Below are positions 1-8,703 of a DNA stretch of 64,000 nucleotides, piece by piece; the stretch's first letter is position 1, and every line of letters starts with the position of its first letter. Source of the DNA: Roseburia sp. 1XD42-69. Lineage in GTDB: Bacteria > Bacillota > Clostridia > Lachnospirales > Lachnospiraceae. Made by a program: the position numbers and the translations under genes. The DNA lies in the NCBI RefSeq assembly GCF_003612565.1, contig NZ_RAZG01000007.1:60421-124420 (forward strand). The letters run 5' to 3'. The notes under the pieces were generated by a model that searched no databases, was not told the origin of the DNA, and was given only the letters and a program-made list of their open reading frames with translations.

Positions 1-35
1 GGAAAATGGAGAAACAAACGAAAGGAGGTTTTGCC

Positions 36-842
36 GTGGCACGAAAAAAGGACGAAAACCGGGAAAAGGCAAAGCAGCTTTTTTTAGATTCCGAGGGGTT
101 AATGAGCAACCCGGAAATAGCGGAAGCCTTGGGCGTGGATTCTGCCAAGGTCCGCAAATGGAAGTGTATAGACAAGTGGAAAGAAGCACTTGAAAACAAG
201 CCGAAGAAAAAGGGCGGACAGAAAGGCAACCAAAACGCCAAGGGCCACGGGGCCCCACCGAGGAATAAAAACGCAGAAACCCACGGGGCATATTCCACGG
301 TCTATTTTGAAGAATTGACGGAGGAAGAAAAGACCCTTATAGAATCCGTTACCCTTGATACGGAGGATAATATGTTAAGGGAATTGCAGACCCTTATAGC
401 CAAGGAAAACGACCTAAAGAAGCGTATAAACAGCCTTAACAATGACGATACAGGGCAGCTATACACGGATAAGGTCGTGGAAATGCGTACCCCGAAAAAG
501 GCAGATAATGAGGACGGCGACCCATACGAGGAGTATGCAGGGGGCGAGGGAGAGGGAAAGAAGCCTGCACTTGATGTGGCTATGGAAACCACCATAAAAT
601 CGTCTGCCTTTGAAAGGGCAATGAAATTAGAAGCAGAAATAAACAAGATACACGGACGCATTATAAAGCTATTGGATTCCATTAAGTCCTATGAGTTGGA
701 GCAACGCCGTATCTCACTGGAAGAGAAGCGGTACGCACTGATGAAGCAGAAACTAAAGGGAGAGTATGAGGTAGACCCGGACACGGGGGAGATAGACGAC
801 ACATACACCGAGGACGAAGAAGGATTAAGCGATATAGAATAA
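36..842 (+). CDS. phage terminase small subunit, PF10668/XtmA-like
   Basis: Small terminase subunit, expected to bind the packaging site on phage DNA and hand it to the large subunit. The N-terminus has a helix-turn-helix (residues about 10-50, including EIAEALGVDSAKVRKW). It is followed by the family's Gly/Asn/His-rich linker (GGQKGNQNAKGHGAP, then NKNAETHGAYS). The C-terminal third is charged and coiled-coil-like. The start is taken as GTG at 36 because AAAGGAGG lies at 21-28; an in-frame ATG at 6 has no such site. About 268 aa. A second, unrelated small-subunit family (Nu1-like) follows at 1003, so the division of labour between the two is unclear. Confidence 0.85.
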   Translation: MARKKDENREKAKQLFLDSEGLMSNPEIAEALGVDSAKVRKWKCIDKWKEALENKPKKKGGQKGNQNAKGHGAPPRNKNAETHGAYSTVYFEELTEEEKTLIESVTLDTEDNMLRELQTLIAKENDLKKRINSLNNDDTGQLYTDKVVEMRTPKKADNEDGDPYEEYAGGEGEGKKPALDVAMETTIKSSAFERAMKLEAEINKIHGRIIKLLDSIKSYELEQRRISLEEKRYALMKQKLKGEYEVDPDTGEIDDTYTEDEEGLSDIE

Positions 843-1002
843 TCAGCAGGAAAGAAGCAACGCCGGGGCAGCAGGCGGAGGGCAAAAGGTACTGTGACGG
901 GGCGGAAAGCCTTGCGGGTGCTGTGACCCCAAGACTTGCCTAGATTCCGGGCGGAAAAATCGACTTCCAAAATTCCGGAAATTTTTTTAAGGGGGTAGGA
1001 TT
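843..1002. other. 160-bp non-coding gap before nu1-like gene, candidate packaging site
   Basis: The only sizeable non-coding stretch in the packaging cluster. It is G+C-rich in its first two thirds. It contains a partial repeat (TACTGTGACGGGG near 890 and GTGCTGTGACCCC near 918) and a nearly palindromic AATTCCGGAAATT close to the Nu1-like start. In lambda-like phages cos lies just upstream of nu1, so by position this is a candidate cos/pac region. That is inference only. The GGGGGTAGGA near 991 serves as ribosome binding site for the next gene. Confidence 0.35.
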
Positions 1003-1497
1003 TTGAAACTCTATGATAAAAATGCGGTGGCAAAATTCCTAGATATGACCCCTAAGAATGTGCAGAGGTTGACGGAAAAGGGAATCTTGCAGACCAAGCA
1101 GGGCGGTTTGTATTCATTGACGGAAGCGACCCACGCTTACATAAAGTATTTGAGGGACCGCAACCCGGAGAATGAAGAAAATATAGACCTTAACGAAGAG
1201 CGGGCGAAGCTGACAAAGGCAAAAAGGCTTAATGAGGAATTGGACTTGTCGGTAAAAAAAGGGGAGTTGCACAAGGCGGAGGACATAGAAAAAATAATGT
1301 CCGCCACTCTGATAAATTTTAAAAGCCGTTTAAGTGCGATTCCGGCAGAGGAAGCCGAGAAGTTGGCGACCATGACAGACAAGGCGAAAATCTTTGTATA
1401 CCTCAACGGCAGGATAAAGGAAGCGTTAGCCGAGTTGTCAAATTTTGAGGAAGTTTTTAAGGAGGAAATAAAAGAAGATGAAGAGGGAAACGATTGA
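1003..1497 (+). CDS. terminase small subunit, Nu1-like DNA packaging protein
   Basis: 164-aa protein with an N-terminal winged helix-turn-helix (VAKFLDMTPKNVQRLTEKGI), then a long charged helical region (LNEERAKLTKAKRLNEELDL) typical of Nu1-type small terminase subunits, which pair with GpA large subunits. It starts at TTG 1003 behind a GGGGGTAGGA ribosome binding site. It overlaps the next gene, the GpA homologue, by 20 nt, so the two are probably translationally coupled. Its pairing with GpA makes it the likelier functional small subunit. The acidic C-terminus (KEDEEGND) probably contacts the large subunit (inference from lambda). Confidence 0.85.
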   Translation: MKLYDKNAVAKFLDMTPKNVQRLTEKGILQTKQGGLYSLTEATHAYIKYLRDRNPENEENIDLNEERAKLTKAKRLNEELDLSVKKGELHKAEDIEKIMSATLINFKSRLSAIPAEEAEKLATMTDKAKIFVYLNGRIKEALAELSNFEEVFKEEIKEDEEGND

Positions 1498-3325
1498 CCT
1501 TTTCAATCGGATATTTAAGGTATTAGAGCCACCGCCCGACCTTACATTATCCCAATGGGCGGACAAATACCGCCGTCTTTCCTCTGAATCCGGCAGCAAG
1601 GGCGGGCGTTGGGATACATCAAAAGCACCGTGGCAGCGGGAAATCATGGACGCTATAACCGATATATCCATTGAAAAGGTCGTGGTAATGAGTGCTGCAC
1701 AAATGGGGAAAACAGACGCTTTTCTGCTTAATACCATAGGTTATTATATGCACTATGACCCCTGCACAATGCTATGTATGCAGCCGACATTATCGCTTGC
1801 GGAAACCATGAGCAAAGATAGGCTTATGCCAATGGTAAGGGATACCCCGGCTTTAAGGGATAAGATAAACGAGAAGAGCAGGACGAGCGGAAACACGATA
1901 TTTAAAAAGGCATTTCCCGGCGGACGTATCACAATGACCGGGGCAAATTCCCCGACAGAACTTAGAAGCCGTCCTATCCGTGTTCTGCTTGCGGACGAAA
2001 TAGACGCATACCCGCCGACAGCAGGGGCGGAGGGGGACCCTCTGATACTTGCAGGGAAGCGTTTAACGACATATTGGAATCGTAAGGAGGTAGACACAAG
2101 CACCCCTACCATAAAAGGCGTATCCCGTATTGAAATGGAGTATGAACATTCCACAATGGAGGAATGGAATGTACCTTGTCCGAGTTGCGGGGAGTTGCAG
2201 CCGTTGGAATGGGGAAACCTTACATACACGGTTGACGCAGACGGGGAGGTACAAAGCATTACATACGCTTGTGCAAAGTGCGGTTGCATCCATTCCGAAA
2301 TTGAATGGAAAGACCATTTTAACGAGGGGAAATATGTAGCCAAGTACCCTAACCGAAAAGTGAGGGGTTTTCATTTCAATTCTTTAGCGTCTACGTTCTT
2401 TGGTTGGGAAAAGATTGTAAAAGGATTTATCGAAGCGGACCAGGCACTAAAAAAGGGCAATGTGGAGCTGATGAAATCTTGGGTCAATACCGAGTTGGGG
2501 CAGACTTGGGAGGAAGAGGGCGAAAGTGCCAACAAAGAGGATTTGTTAAAACGGCGTGAGAAATACCGTTGCGAAGTGCCGGAAGAGGTCATAGCGATAA
2601 CGGCAGGGATTGACACGCAGGACGATAGATTTGAAATTGAGGTTGTCGGTTGGGGCGTAGGGCATGAATCTTACGGAATCGTCTACAAGAGGATATATGG
2701 GGATTTGAAGCAAGCCGAGATATGGAAAAATCTTGATGAATTTCTTTTGCAGAAATTCAAGAAAGCGGACGGTACGGAATTGCGTATAATATGTGCCTGC
2801 ATGGATTCCGGCGGACATTTCACAAATAAGGTTTACCGATTCTGCAAGGCACGGACAGCAAGAAAGATATTTGCCATAAAGGGAAAGGACGGCACAGACC
2901 GCCCGTATATCCCGAAGCCGTCAAAGAATAACCGAGAGCAGGCGTATTTGTTCACATTGGGGGTAGATACCGGGAAATCTTTGCTATTGCAGAGGTTGCA
3001 GATTGAGGAAGAGGGACCGGGATACTGCCACTTCCCGAAAGACGAAAACGGATATATCCGGGGGTATGACGAGGATTATTTTAAGGGGTTGACGGCGGAG
3101 AAACAGGTATTACGGTATAAGAAAGGCAGACCGTACTTTGTTTGGGAACTGACAGGGGAAACGAAACGTAATGAGCCTTTGGATTGCCGTAATTATGCAC
3201 AGGCAGCAATAGAAATAACAGGCTTGACCCTCAAAGAGCCGTCAAAAAAGGCAACAGGAAACAGCACACAGACACCGCCGAAGAGGGGCAGACGGCGGGG
3301 GAATAGAAGCGGAGGTATCACATAA
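1478..3325 (+). CDS. phage terminase large subunit, GpA family
   Basis: Packaging motor ATPase and nuclease that cuts concatemeric phage DNA and pumps it through the portal. 615 aa, normal for the GpA family. The Walker A-like SAAQMGKT is at about residues 72-79 and the Walker B/catalytic acid in LLADEID near 170-176. A zinc-ribbon pair (CPSC near 233, CAKC near 265) sits between ATPase and nuclease domains. The nuclease domain begins at the conserved GIDTQDDRFE near 377. The C-terminus is basic (KRGRRRGNRSGG). A ribosome binding site GGAGG lies near 1461. The stop overlaps the ATG of the next gene by one base, consistent with coupling. Confidence 0.95.
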   Translation: MKRETIDLFNRIFKVLEPPPDLTLSQWADKYRRLSSESGSKGGRWDTSKAPWQREIMDAITDISIEKVVVMSAAQMGKTDAFLLNTIGYYMHYDPCTMLCMQPTLSLAETMSKDRLMPMVRDTPALRDKINEKSRTSGNTIFKKAFPGGRITMTGANSPTELRSRPIRVLLADEIDAYPPTAGAEGDPLILAGKRLTTYWNRKEVDTSTPTIKGVSRIEMEYEHSTMEEWNVPCPSCGELQPLEWGNLTYTVDADGEVQSITYACAKCGCIHSEIEWKDHFNEGKYVAKYPNRKVRGFHFNSLASTFFGWEKIVKGFIEADQALKKGNVELMKSWVNTELGQTWEEEGESANKEDLLKRREKYRCEVPEEVIAITAGIDTQDDRFEIEVVGWGVGHESYGIVYKRIYGDLKQAEIWKNLDEFLLQKFKKADGTELRIICACMDSGGHFTNKVYRFCKARTARKIFAIKGKDGTDRPYIPKPSKNNREQAYLFTLGVDTGKSLLLQRLQIEEEGPGYCHFPKDENGYIRGYDEDYFKGLTAEKQVLRYKKGRPYFVWELTGETKRNEPLDCRNYAQAAIEITGLTLKEPSKKATGNSTQTPPKRGRRRGNRSGGIT

Positions 3326-3561
3326 TGGCAGCAATCACATTAGAAGTAGCAAAGAAGCACTTGGAAACGTGGCTAGAAGCCGAAACAGAGGTTGCAATCA
3401 ACCAAGCCTATACAATAGGGGGTAAATCCTTTACAAGGGCGGATTTGGGCGAAATACGCAGGCAGATAGAGCATTGGAGCAACAAGGTATCTGCATTGGA
3501 GAACGTAGCCAAGAATAAGGGGAGGAACAGGGTATATAGGATTGTGCCGAGGGATTTATAA
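3325..3561 (+). CDS. gpW-like / DUF6148 head-tail joining protein
   Basis: 78-aa, mostly helical protein. The pattern ITLEVAKKHLETWLEAE, then SFTRADLGEIRRQIEHW matches small gpW-like head-completion proteins that sit at the portal ring and allow tail attachment. Its position directly after the terminase and before the portal gene is the standard lambda location for gpW. It shares the base A of TAATG with the terminase stop. The family assignment is from sequence pattern and synteny; the exact structural role is inferred. Confidence 0.75.
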   Translation: MAAITLEVAKKHLETWLEAETEVAINQAYTIGGKSFTRADLGEIRRQIEHWSNKVSALENVAKNKGRNRVYRIVPRDL

Positions 3562-3576
3562 AATTTTTAAATCCTA

Positions 3577-3605
3577 AAGACATCATAGGGCGGACGTGGT
3601 ATAAT
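3577..3605 (+). promoter_or_regulatory. extended -10 promoter for the lipoprotein moron
   Basis: TGGTATAAT at 3597-3605 is an extended -10 element with a perfect TATAAT. A weak -35 (AAGACA, 3577-3582) lies 17 bp upstream. It reads into the lipoprotein gene at 3636. With the terminator at 4388-4431 it makes that gene an independent transcription unit inside the late operon, the usual layout of a phage moron expressed in the lysogen. Confidence 0.65.
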
Positions 3606-3635
3606 GGAGAAAAAATTTTAGGAGGTAATAAGGAC

Positions 3636-4338
3636 ATGAAAAAGTTTTCTGTTTTGGCGGTCGCCACCGCCGTAATGCTGACACTGAACGCTTGTTCGGG
3701 GGGGGGGGGTAAACACTTCTGACTTATCCGAAAATCTGAAAGCGGAATACGAGTTTTACGAGGATTCCATAGGAACCATAAAAAGCACTATGGGATTGTC
3801 ACAGGAGGAAGCGGATAGCGTCTTTACTATCCTTGTTACGGAATGTGGCGTAGATGAAAAGACACAGTATGTTTTCAAGGGAAAAGGCGATAACGTCTAT
3901 ACAGTATGGGCCGGTTTATTGCAGTTGGAAGTGACCTTAAAGGACAATGCCGTAGATACGGTAATGCAGGGTACAGAGCAGATTTACCCGGCGGTACATA
4001 AAAACCCTCTGACGCAGGCAAAGGTAAAGACGGCGGAGGTAATGAACGGAAGCGGAACGGAAAAGATAGGGGAAAGAGCCTATATTGAAATCGGCAAGGA
4101 GGACCTGCAGAACGTCACGCAGGAAGATTTTAAGGAATTTGCGGATACCGTAGTAAAAGACAGCGGTTATAATTGGTTTACGATTGTCTGTAATGACGGC
4201 ACGGGGATTTGTTTTGTAGGCTCAATGGAAAACGTAGCGGAGTATGGGAAAATAGATAATGAGGGCAGGACAGAAGAGGTAATAGGGGATATAACGCCCG
4301 ATAATTCGGGGGTTTACACCTACGAGGAAAGAAAATAA
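3636..4338 (+). CDS. prophage lipoprotein, out of frame at a 12-G tract
   Basis: Starts at ATG 3636 behind GGAGG (3621-3625). It encodes a signal peptide of about 19 residues and a lipobox (LNAC), so it should be an acylated surface lipoprotein. At residue 21 the frame enters a run of 12 G (3698-3709) and then stops at TGA 3720. The downstream +1 frame, entered right after the G run, is open to 4338 and encodes a further 200+ residues (begins VNTSDLSEN). Deleting one G would join the two into one protein of about 233 aa. The tract may be a phase-variation switch, a real mutation, or a sequencing/assembly error. Family not recognised. Lipoprotein morons in other phages often block superinfection (established for other phages, inferred here). 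Confidence 0.75.
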
Positions 4339-4387
4339 AAGATTGCCCGCCATTGCCCGATTTTTTATGATATTATATAAAATAGCA

Positions 4388-4431
4388 AAAGCACCAAAGG
4401 AAACGCACAGACGTTTCTAAGGTGCTTTTTT
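4388..4431 (+). terminator. Rho-independent terminator after the lipoprotein gene
   Basis: AAAGCACC (4388-4395) pairs with GGTGCTTT (4421-4428). An inner AAACG/CGTTT extends the hairpin, and a T-run follows to 4431. It lies just before the portal start and separates the moron from the structural operon. Confidence 0.85.
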
Positions 4432-4471
4432 CATGCGAAAGATTGTAGCACGGAAAGGAGGTAAGGGCGTT

Positions 4472-6094
4472 GTGAATTGGTTAGACAGGGCGGTAAATGC
4501 AATTTCCCCCGAAAGGGCATTGAAAAGAGAGGTTGCAAGGCAGAGGTTAAGCCTAATCAATAGCGGATATGGGAACTATGGGGCAAATTCCACCAAGAAA
4601 GCCGTTATAGGGTGGACGCATGGCGGAGGAAGCCACAGAGAGGACATAGAAGAGCATGTAGACACGTTACGGCAGAGAAGCAGGGATTTATATTGCGGAG
4701 GGTCAAACATTGCCACAGGGGCGGTAAAACGGCTTAGGACAAATGCAGTAGGTACGGGGTTGCACCTTAAAAGCACAATCAACGAGGAATTTTTAGGGAT
4801 AACGCAGGAGGAAGCAAGGGAGTTAGAGGAAACGATAGAAAGGGAGTTTGCACATTGGGCGGAATCTGAAAATTGCGATATTGAGCGGATAGATAATTTT
4901 TATCAGTTGCAGCAGTTGGCGTTACTCAATGCCCTGCTTAGTGGGGATTCCTTTGCACTTATGACAACCACAAAGAGAATCGGGAGTATTTACGATTTAA
5001 GGATTGAACTTGTGGAAGCTGACAGGGTAAGCACCCCGGACGCAGAGAGGGTAAACCCTTTATTTTGCGAGGGAGTGGAAAAGAACAATGCCGGGGAAGT
5101 GGTAGCCTATCATATCTCAAAATTCCACCCTCTTTCATTCCAAGACAGGCAGCCGAGGGAGTGGGTAAGGGTAAAGGCGTTTGGAGAGAAAACAGGCAGG
5201 AGGAACGCAATACACGTTATGAATCGGGAGCGTATCGGGCAGGTCCGGGGCGTTCCTTTTTTATCCCCTGTTATTGAAACCATAAAGCAGCTTGGACGGT
5301 ATACGGACGCAGAGGTATTAGCAGCCGTTATCAATGGATTGTTTACGGTATTCATTGAAAAGGAGGGGGCGAGTGATGATATACCGCTTGGGGAATCCGT
5401 GCCGGACGAAATGCAAGTAGACGCAGAGGACGAAAACAGTATAGAACTTGCCCCCGGAGCGGTAATTGACCTTGGGGAGGGCGAAAAGGCAAACATGGTA
5501 AATCCGGGCAGACCCAACCCGAACTTTGACCCCTTTGTAATGGCGGTAATTAAGCAGATTGGGGCAGCCTTGGAGATACCCTACGAAATCCTCATTATGG
5601 CGTTTAGCAACAATTATTCAGCGTCAAGGGCCGCTATATTGGAGTTTTTCGAGGTTATCAAGATGTACCGGGCGTGGTTCGTGGCGGACTTCTGCCAACC
5701 AATCTATGAGGAATGGTTGAGCGAAGCCGTGGCGAAAGGCAGGGTAAACGCCCCCGGCTTTTTCAATGACCCGATTATTAAACACGCATACTGTACCGCA
5801 GAGTGGAACGGTCCGGGCATGAGGCAGTTAGACCCGAAAAAAGAGGTTGAAGCAGCAGAACTAAGGGTAGAGGGCGGTTTTTCTACACGGCAGAGGGAAA
5901 CGGCAGAACTTACAGGCACGGACTTTTACAGGAATATAAAGCAGCGCAAGCGTGAGGAAGAATTGTTAAAGGAGGTTAGAGGAAATGCAGGGCAGAAAAG
6001 GCAGGAAGCCAATGCGGATAACGGGGATATGGAATCAGACCCCGACAAAGACGCAGACAGACAGGACGCAGCAGAGGAAGAAACCGAGGAATAA
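4472..6094 (+). CDS. phage portal protein, lambda family
   Basis: Forms the dodecameric DNA-entry ring of the capsid. About 540 aa. The N-terminus NWLDRAVNAISPERALKRE matches the lambda-family portal signature. The central region holds the family's conserved motifs (LYCGGSNIATGAVKRLRTNAVG, then LIMAFSNNYSASRAAI near the C-terminal third). The GTG at 4472 is chosen because AAAGGAGG (4454-4461) lies 10 nt upstream and because this gives the usual family N-terminus. An in-frame ATG at 4433 falls immediately after the terminator hairpin. The 3' end overlaps the protease gene by 110 nt. Confidence 0.93.
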   Translation: MNWLDRAVNAISPERALKREVARQRLSLINSGYGNYGANSTKKAVIGWTHGGGSHREDIEEHVDTLRQRSRDLYCGGSNIATGAVKRLRTNAVGTGLHLKSTINEEFLGITQEEARELEETIEREFAHWAESENCDIERIDNFYQLQQLALLNALLSGDSFALMTTTKRIGSIYDLRIELVEADRVSTPDAERVNPLFCEGVEKNNAGEVVAYHISKFHPLSFQDRQPREWVRVKAFGEKTGRRNAIHVMNRERIGQVRGVPFLSPVIETIKQLGRYTDAEVLAAVINGLFTVFIEKEGASDDIPLGESVPDEMQVDAEDENSIELAPGAVIDLGEGEKANMVNPGRPNPNFDPFVMAVIKQIGAALEIPYEILIMAFSNNYSASRAAILEFFEVIKMYRAWFVADFCQPIYEEWLSEAVAKGRVNAPGFFNDPIIKHAYCTAEWNGPGMRQLDPKKEVEAAELRVEGGFSTRQRETAELTGTDFYRNIKQRKREEELLKEVRGNAGQKRQEANADNGDMESDPDKDADRQDAAEEETEE

Positions 6095-7199
6095 AAGCGA
6101 GATACACAGGTTTTGGGATTTTGTGGCAAGCCAAGAGGGGAACACCGCCGAACTTCTCTTATACGGCGAAATATCGGATTATTCTTGGTACGGGGACGAG
6201 ATAACCCCGGCGGAGTTTAACAACGACCTTAAAACCTTGGGGGCGGTTGAAGAAATTACCGTGCGTATCAATTCGGGCGGTGGCGACGTTTTCGCAGCGG
6301 TAGCCATTTACACCCGGTTAAAAGAGCATAAGGCGAAAATAACGGTCAAGATTGACGGTTGGTGTGCGTCCGCAGCCACGATTATAGCTATGGCAGGCGA
6401 TACAATCGAAATATCGGTAGGCGGTATCTTTATGATACACGACCCGGCAGCAGGCGTATTAGGGTATTACAAGGCGGACGAACTGAAAAAGATAGCGGAC
6501 GAACTGGAAACCATAAAACAATCAATCGTTAATTGCTATATGACGGTATCGGATAAGTCCGAGGGCGAAATAAAAAGCCTTATGACAGATGAAACATGGT
6601 ACACGGGGCAGGAAGCGGTAGAAGCCGGATTTTGTACAGCAGTCATGTTTACGGAGGTACAGACGGAGGTAGAGGACGCAGAAAAGGTAATTGTTAATTC
6701 AATCCCTATCAGTATCAGCGGATTCCATACCGTGCCAAAAGGATTATTAGGCTATGCCAATAGCCATAATAATAAACCCAATGCAGAAAACAGCAAGGAG
6801 GATAAAAAAATGACATTGGAAGAGTTGAAAAAAGACCACCCAGAGGTAGCCAATGCCTATAAAAATGAGATTATGGCAGGCATGGGCGGAACGGACCAGA
6901 CCGCAGCCGTGGACGCAGAGAGGGCAAGGATAAAGGCGATTGATGAAATTACCCTGCCCGGATTCGAGGATATGGCAAACAAGGCGAAATATGAAGAGCC
7001 TGTAAGTGCCGAAGCGTTCGCTATGCAGATTGTGGCAGCACAGAAAAAGGCGGGCAAGTCGTTTCTGAATGACCGTGAGGACGATATAAACGATTCCGGC
7101 GTAAAGGACGTTACACCCGCACCGAACAAAGGGCATAACGGAGAGGAAGAGGACCCTTACGGCGACCTTATCGACAAGTTGTACCCGGAAACAAAATAA
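5985..7199 (+). CDS. ClpP-like prohead protease with C-terminal scaffold domain
   Basis: S49/ClpP-type maturation protease (Clp fold: INSGGGDVFAAVAIYTRL). The catalytic Ser is at about residue 129 in WCASAATI and His at about 152 in FMIHDP. It probably cleaves scaffold and capsid proteins during head maturation. The first 40 residues encoded in the overlap with the portal gene are basic and non-conserved. The ATG at 5985 is supported by AAAGGAGG ending near 5975. The C-terminal 130 residues are a charged helical scaffold region that also has its own start at 6810, as in lambda C/Nu3. 404 aa. Confidence 0.9.
   Translation: MQGRKGRKPMRITGIWNQTPTKTQTDRTQQRKKPRNKSEIHRFWDFVASQEGNTAELLLYGEISDYSWYGDEITPAEFNNDLKTLGAVEEITVRINSGGGDVFAAVAIYTRLKEHKAKITVKIDGWCASAATIIAMAGDTIEISVGGIFMIHDPAAGVLGYYKADELKKIADELETIKQSIVNCYMTVSDKSEGEIKSLMTDETWYTGQEAVEAGFCTAVMFTEVQTEVEDAEKVIVNSIPISISGFHTVPKGLLGYANSHNNKPNAENSKEDKKMTLEELKKDHPEVANAYKNEIMAGMGGTDQTAAVDAERARIKAIDEITLPGFEDMANKAKYEEPVSAEAFAMQIVAAQKKAGKSFLNDREDDINDSGVKDVTPAPNKGHNGEEEDPYGDLIDKLYPETK
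6810..7199 (+). CDS. nested scaffold protein (Nu3-like internal start)
   Basis: In-frame ATG at 6810 inside the protease gene, preceded by a strong AAGGAGG at 6795-6801. Translation from here gives a 129-aa protein (MTLEELKKDHPEV...), rich in Lys/Glu/Ala and helical, ending at the same stop as the protease. This mirrors lambda, where the scaffold Nu3 is made from an internal start in gene C. The start site is seen; independent production of the short protein is inferred. Confidence 0.65.
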   Translation: MTLEELKKDHPEVANAYKNEIMAGMGGTDQTAAVDAERARIKAIDEITLPGFEDMANKAKYEEPVSAEAFAMQIVAAQKKAGKSFLNDREDDINDSGVKDVTPAPNKGHNGEEEDPYGDLIDKLYPETK

Positions 7200-7218
7200 C
7201 AGCAGGAGGTAAAGAAAA

Positions 7219-7608
7219 ATGGCAGCAGGAAAAGAGTTGTTGGGAAGTTACAACCCCAAAATGGTACACGCAGGGGATTACCCCGTTGTGACCGATTCGG
7301 GCACAGTGGCAGAGGGCGAAACAATCTTGGAACTTATGCCCGTTGTGCTTGGTACGGACGGCAAATTAAAAGCCGTCACGTCTGATACGGTGGCAAATGT
7401 CTACGGATTGGCAGCAGAGAACGCAGACGCAGGGCAGGAGGTAGTAATCTACCTTACAGGGGAGTTTTTCGGGGATTCAATCGAAGTACCCGCAGGAACT
7501 ACGGCAGCGGATTTTAAAGCACCGTTTAGAAAGCTGTGTATCTTCTTAGTGGATACGGAAAACGCAGTAGCCACAAGCGGAGGTGCAGAGGAAAGCAAGA
7601 CAGAATAA
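7219..7608 (+). CDS. head decoration protein, lambda gpD family
   Basis: 129-aa capsid-stabilising protein. The N-terminal AGDYPVVTDSGTVAEGETILELMPVVLG and the following Gly/Val-rich beta-sheet segment match the HDPD family, which plugs the three-fold sites of the expanded capsid. The ribosome binding site GGAGG lies at about 7205. It sits between the protease and the major capsid gene, the standard lambda order. A Gly/Ala/Ser/Glu tail of about 12 residues is probably disordered. Confidence 0.88.
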   Translation: MAAGKELLGSYNPKMVHAGDYPVVTDSGTVAEGETILELMPVVLGTDGKLKAVTSDTVANVYGLAAENADAGQEVVIYLTGEFFGDSIEVPAGTTAADFKAPFRKLCIFLVDTENAVATSGGAEESKTE

Positions 7609-7632
7609 GAGCAGAAAAGGAGATAAAAAACT

Positions 7633-8688
7633 ATGGCAATCAGTATTTACGACCCCCGGACAATGGGGAAGTTAGTGGAGCGTATGCCGAAAGTGCATAC
7701 TTTCATCAAGTCAACCTTTTTCCGCAATACCGAAACATTCGATACGCAGAAAATTGACGTTGACTTTAAAAAAGGAAATCGGCAGTTGGCCCCTTTCGTA
7801 CATAAGAAGATTGGCGGGGCAACAATCGACAACGAGGGTTTTCAGACCAATACCTACGAACCGCCACTTGTAGCACCCAACAAGATTACGACCGTGGACG
7901 ATATTTTGAAGAGGACACCCGGCGAGAGCCTTTATAACGGTAAATCCCCCAATCAGAGGGCGGTTGAGAAAATGCAGCGTGATTTTACCGAGTTGGACGA
8001 AATGATTACACGCCGGGAAGAATGGATGTGCTGCCAGTCATTATTTACGGGCAAAATCCCGATTCTTGACAAGGACGGAAAGGCGATACAGGAGGAAATA
8101 GATTTTCAGTTTACGAACAAGGAAACGCTTAAAACCGCCGACAGTTGGAAAACCAAGAAAGGCGGTAAGATTGCACAGTTAAAGGCATGGCGTAAGCAGG
8201 TGCAGAAAACGGGTTTTGTAAACTGTAATATCTGCCTTATGGGGTCGGACGCACTGGAAGCGTTCTTGCAGGACGAGGAAGTACAGAAAGTGCTTGACGT
8301 AAGGCGTTTTGAGGTTGCGGTAATTGCACCTAAAGAATTGCCTAACGGTGCTACTTATATCGGTACTATCCATGAAATAGCAATGGATATTTACACCTAT
8401 AACGAGTGGTATCTTGATAACTGGACGAACAAAGCGAAGCCGGAGGATAAGCCGTTGCTGCCTGCTAATATCGTTGCCCTTTTATCCACGGAAGCTAATT
8501 ATTCCATGTACTATGGGGCGGTCGGTATCGTGGACGAAGCAGGAAAGACGATTGCGGTTGTCGAGGGGTCAAGAATCCCCGAACAGTGGGTAGAAAGACG
8601 CCCGGCACGGCGTTTCTTGCAGTTGTCCGCTGCCCCTCTTTGCGTACCGCATGAGGTGGATTCTTGGTTTATTGCTACCGTCTGCTAA
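7633..8688 (+). CDS. major capsid protein, lambda gpE family
   Basis: 351-aa capsid subunit. The order MAISIYDPRTMGKLVERM, then FKKGNRQLAPFVHKKIGG and the helix PNQRAVEKMQRDFTELDEMITRREEWM are family signatures. The C-terminus ends with VERRPARRFLQLSAAPLCVP, the typical gpE ending. A ribosome binding site AAAAGGAG lies near 7615. Synteny with the decoration gene immediately upstream supports the call. No truncation seen. Confidence 0.93.
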   Translation: MAISIYDPRTMGKLVERMPKVHTFIKSTFFRNTETFDTQKIDVDFKKGNRQLAPFVHKKIGGATIDNEGFQTNTYEPPLVAPNKITTVDDILKRTPGESLYNGKSPNQRAVEKMQRDFTELDEMITRREEWMCCQSLFTGKIPILDKDGKAIQEEIDFQFTNKETLKTADSWKTKKGGKIAQLKAWRKQVQKTGFVNCNICLMGSDALEAFLQDEEVQKVLDVRRFEVAVIAPKELPNGATYIGTIHEIAMDIYTYNEWYLDNWTNKAKPEDKPLLPANIVALLSTEANYSMYYGAVGIVDEAGKTIAVVEGSRIPEQWVERRPARRFLQLSAAPLCVPHEVDSWFIATVC

Positions 8689-8703
8689 AGGCGGTGGCAA
8701 CCC

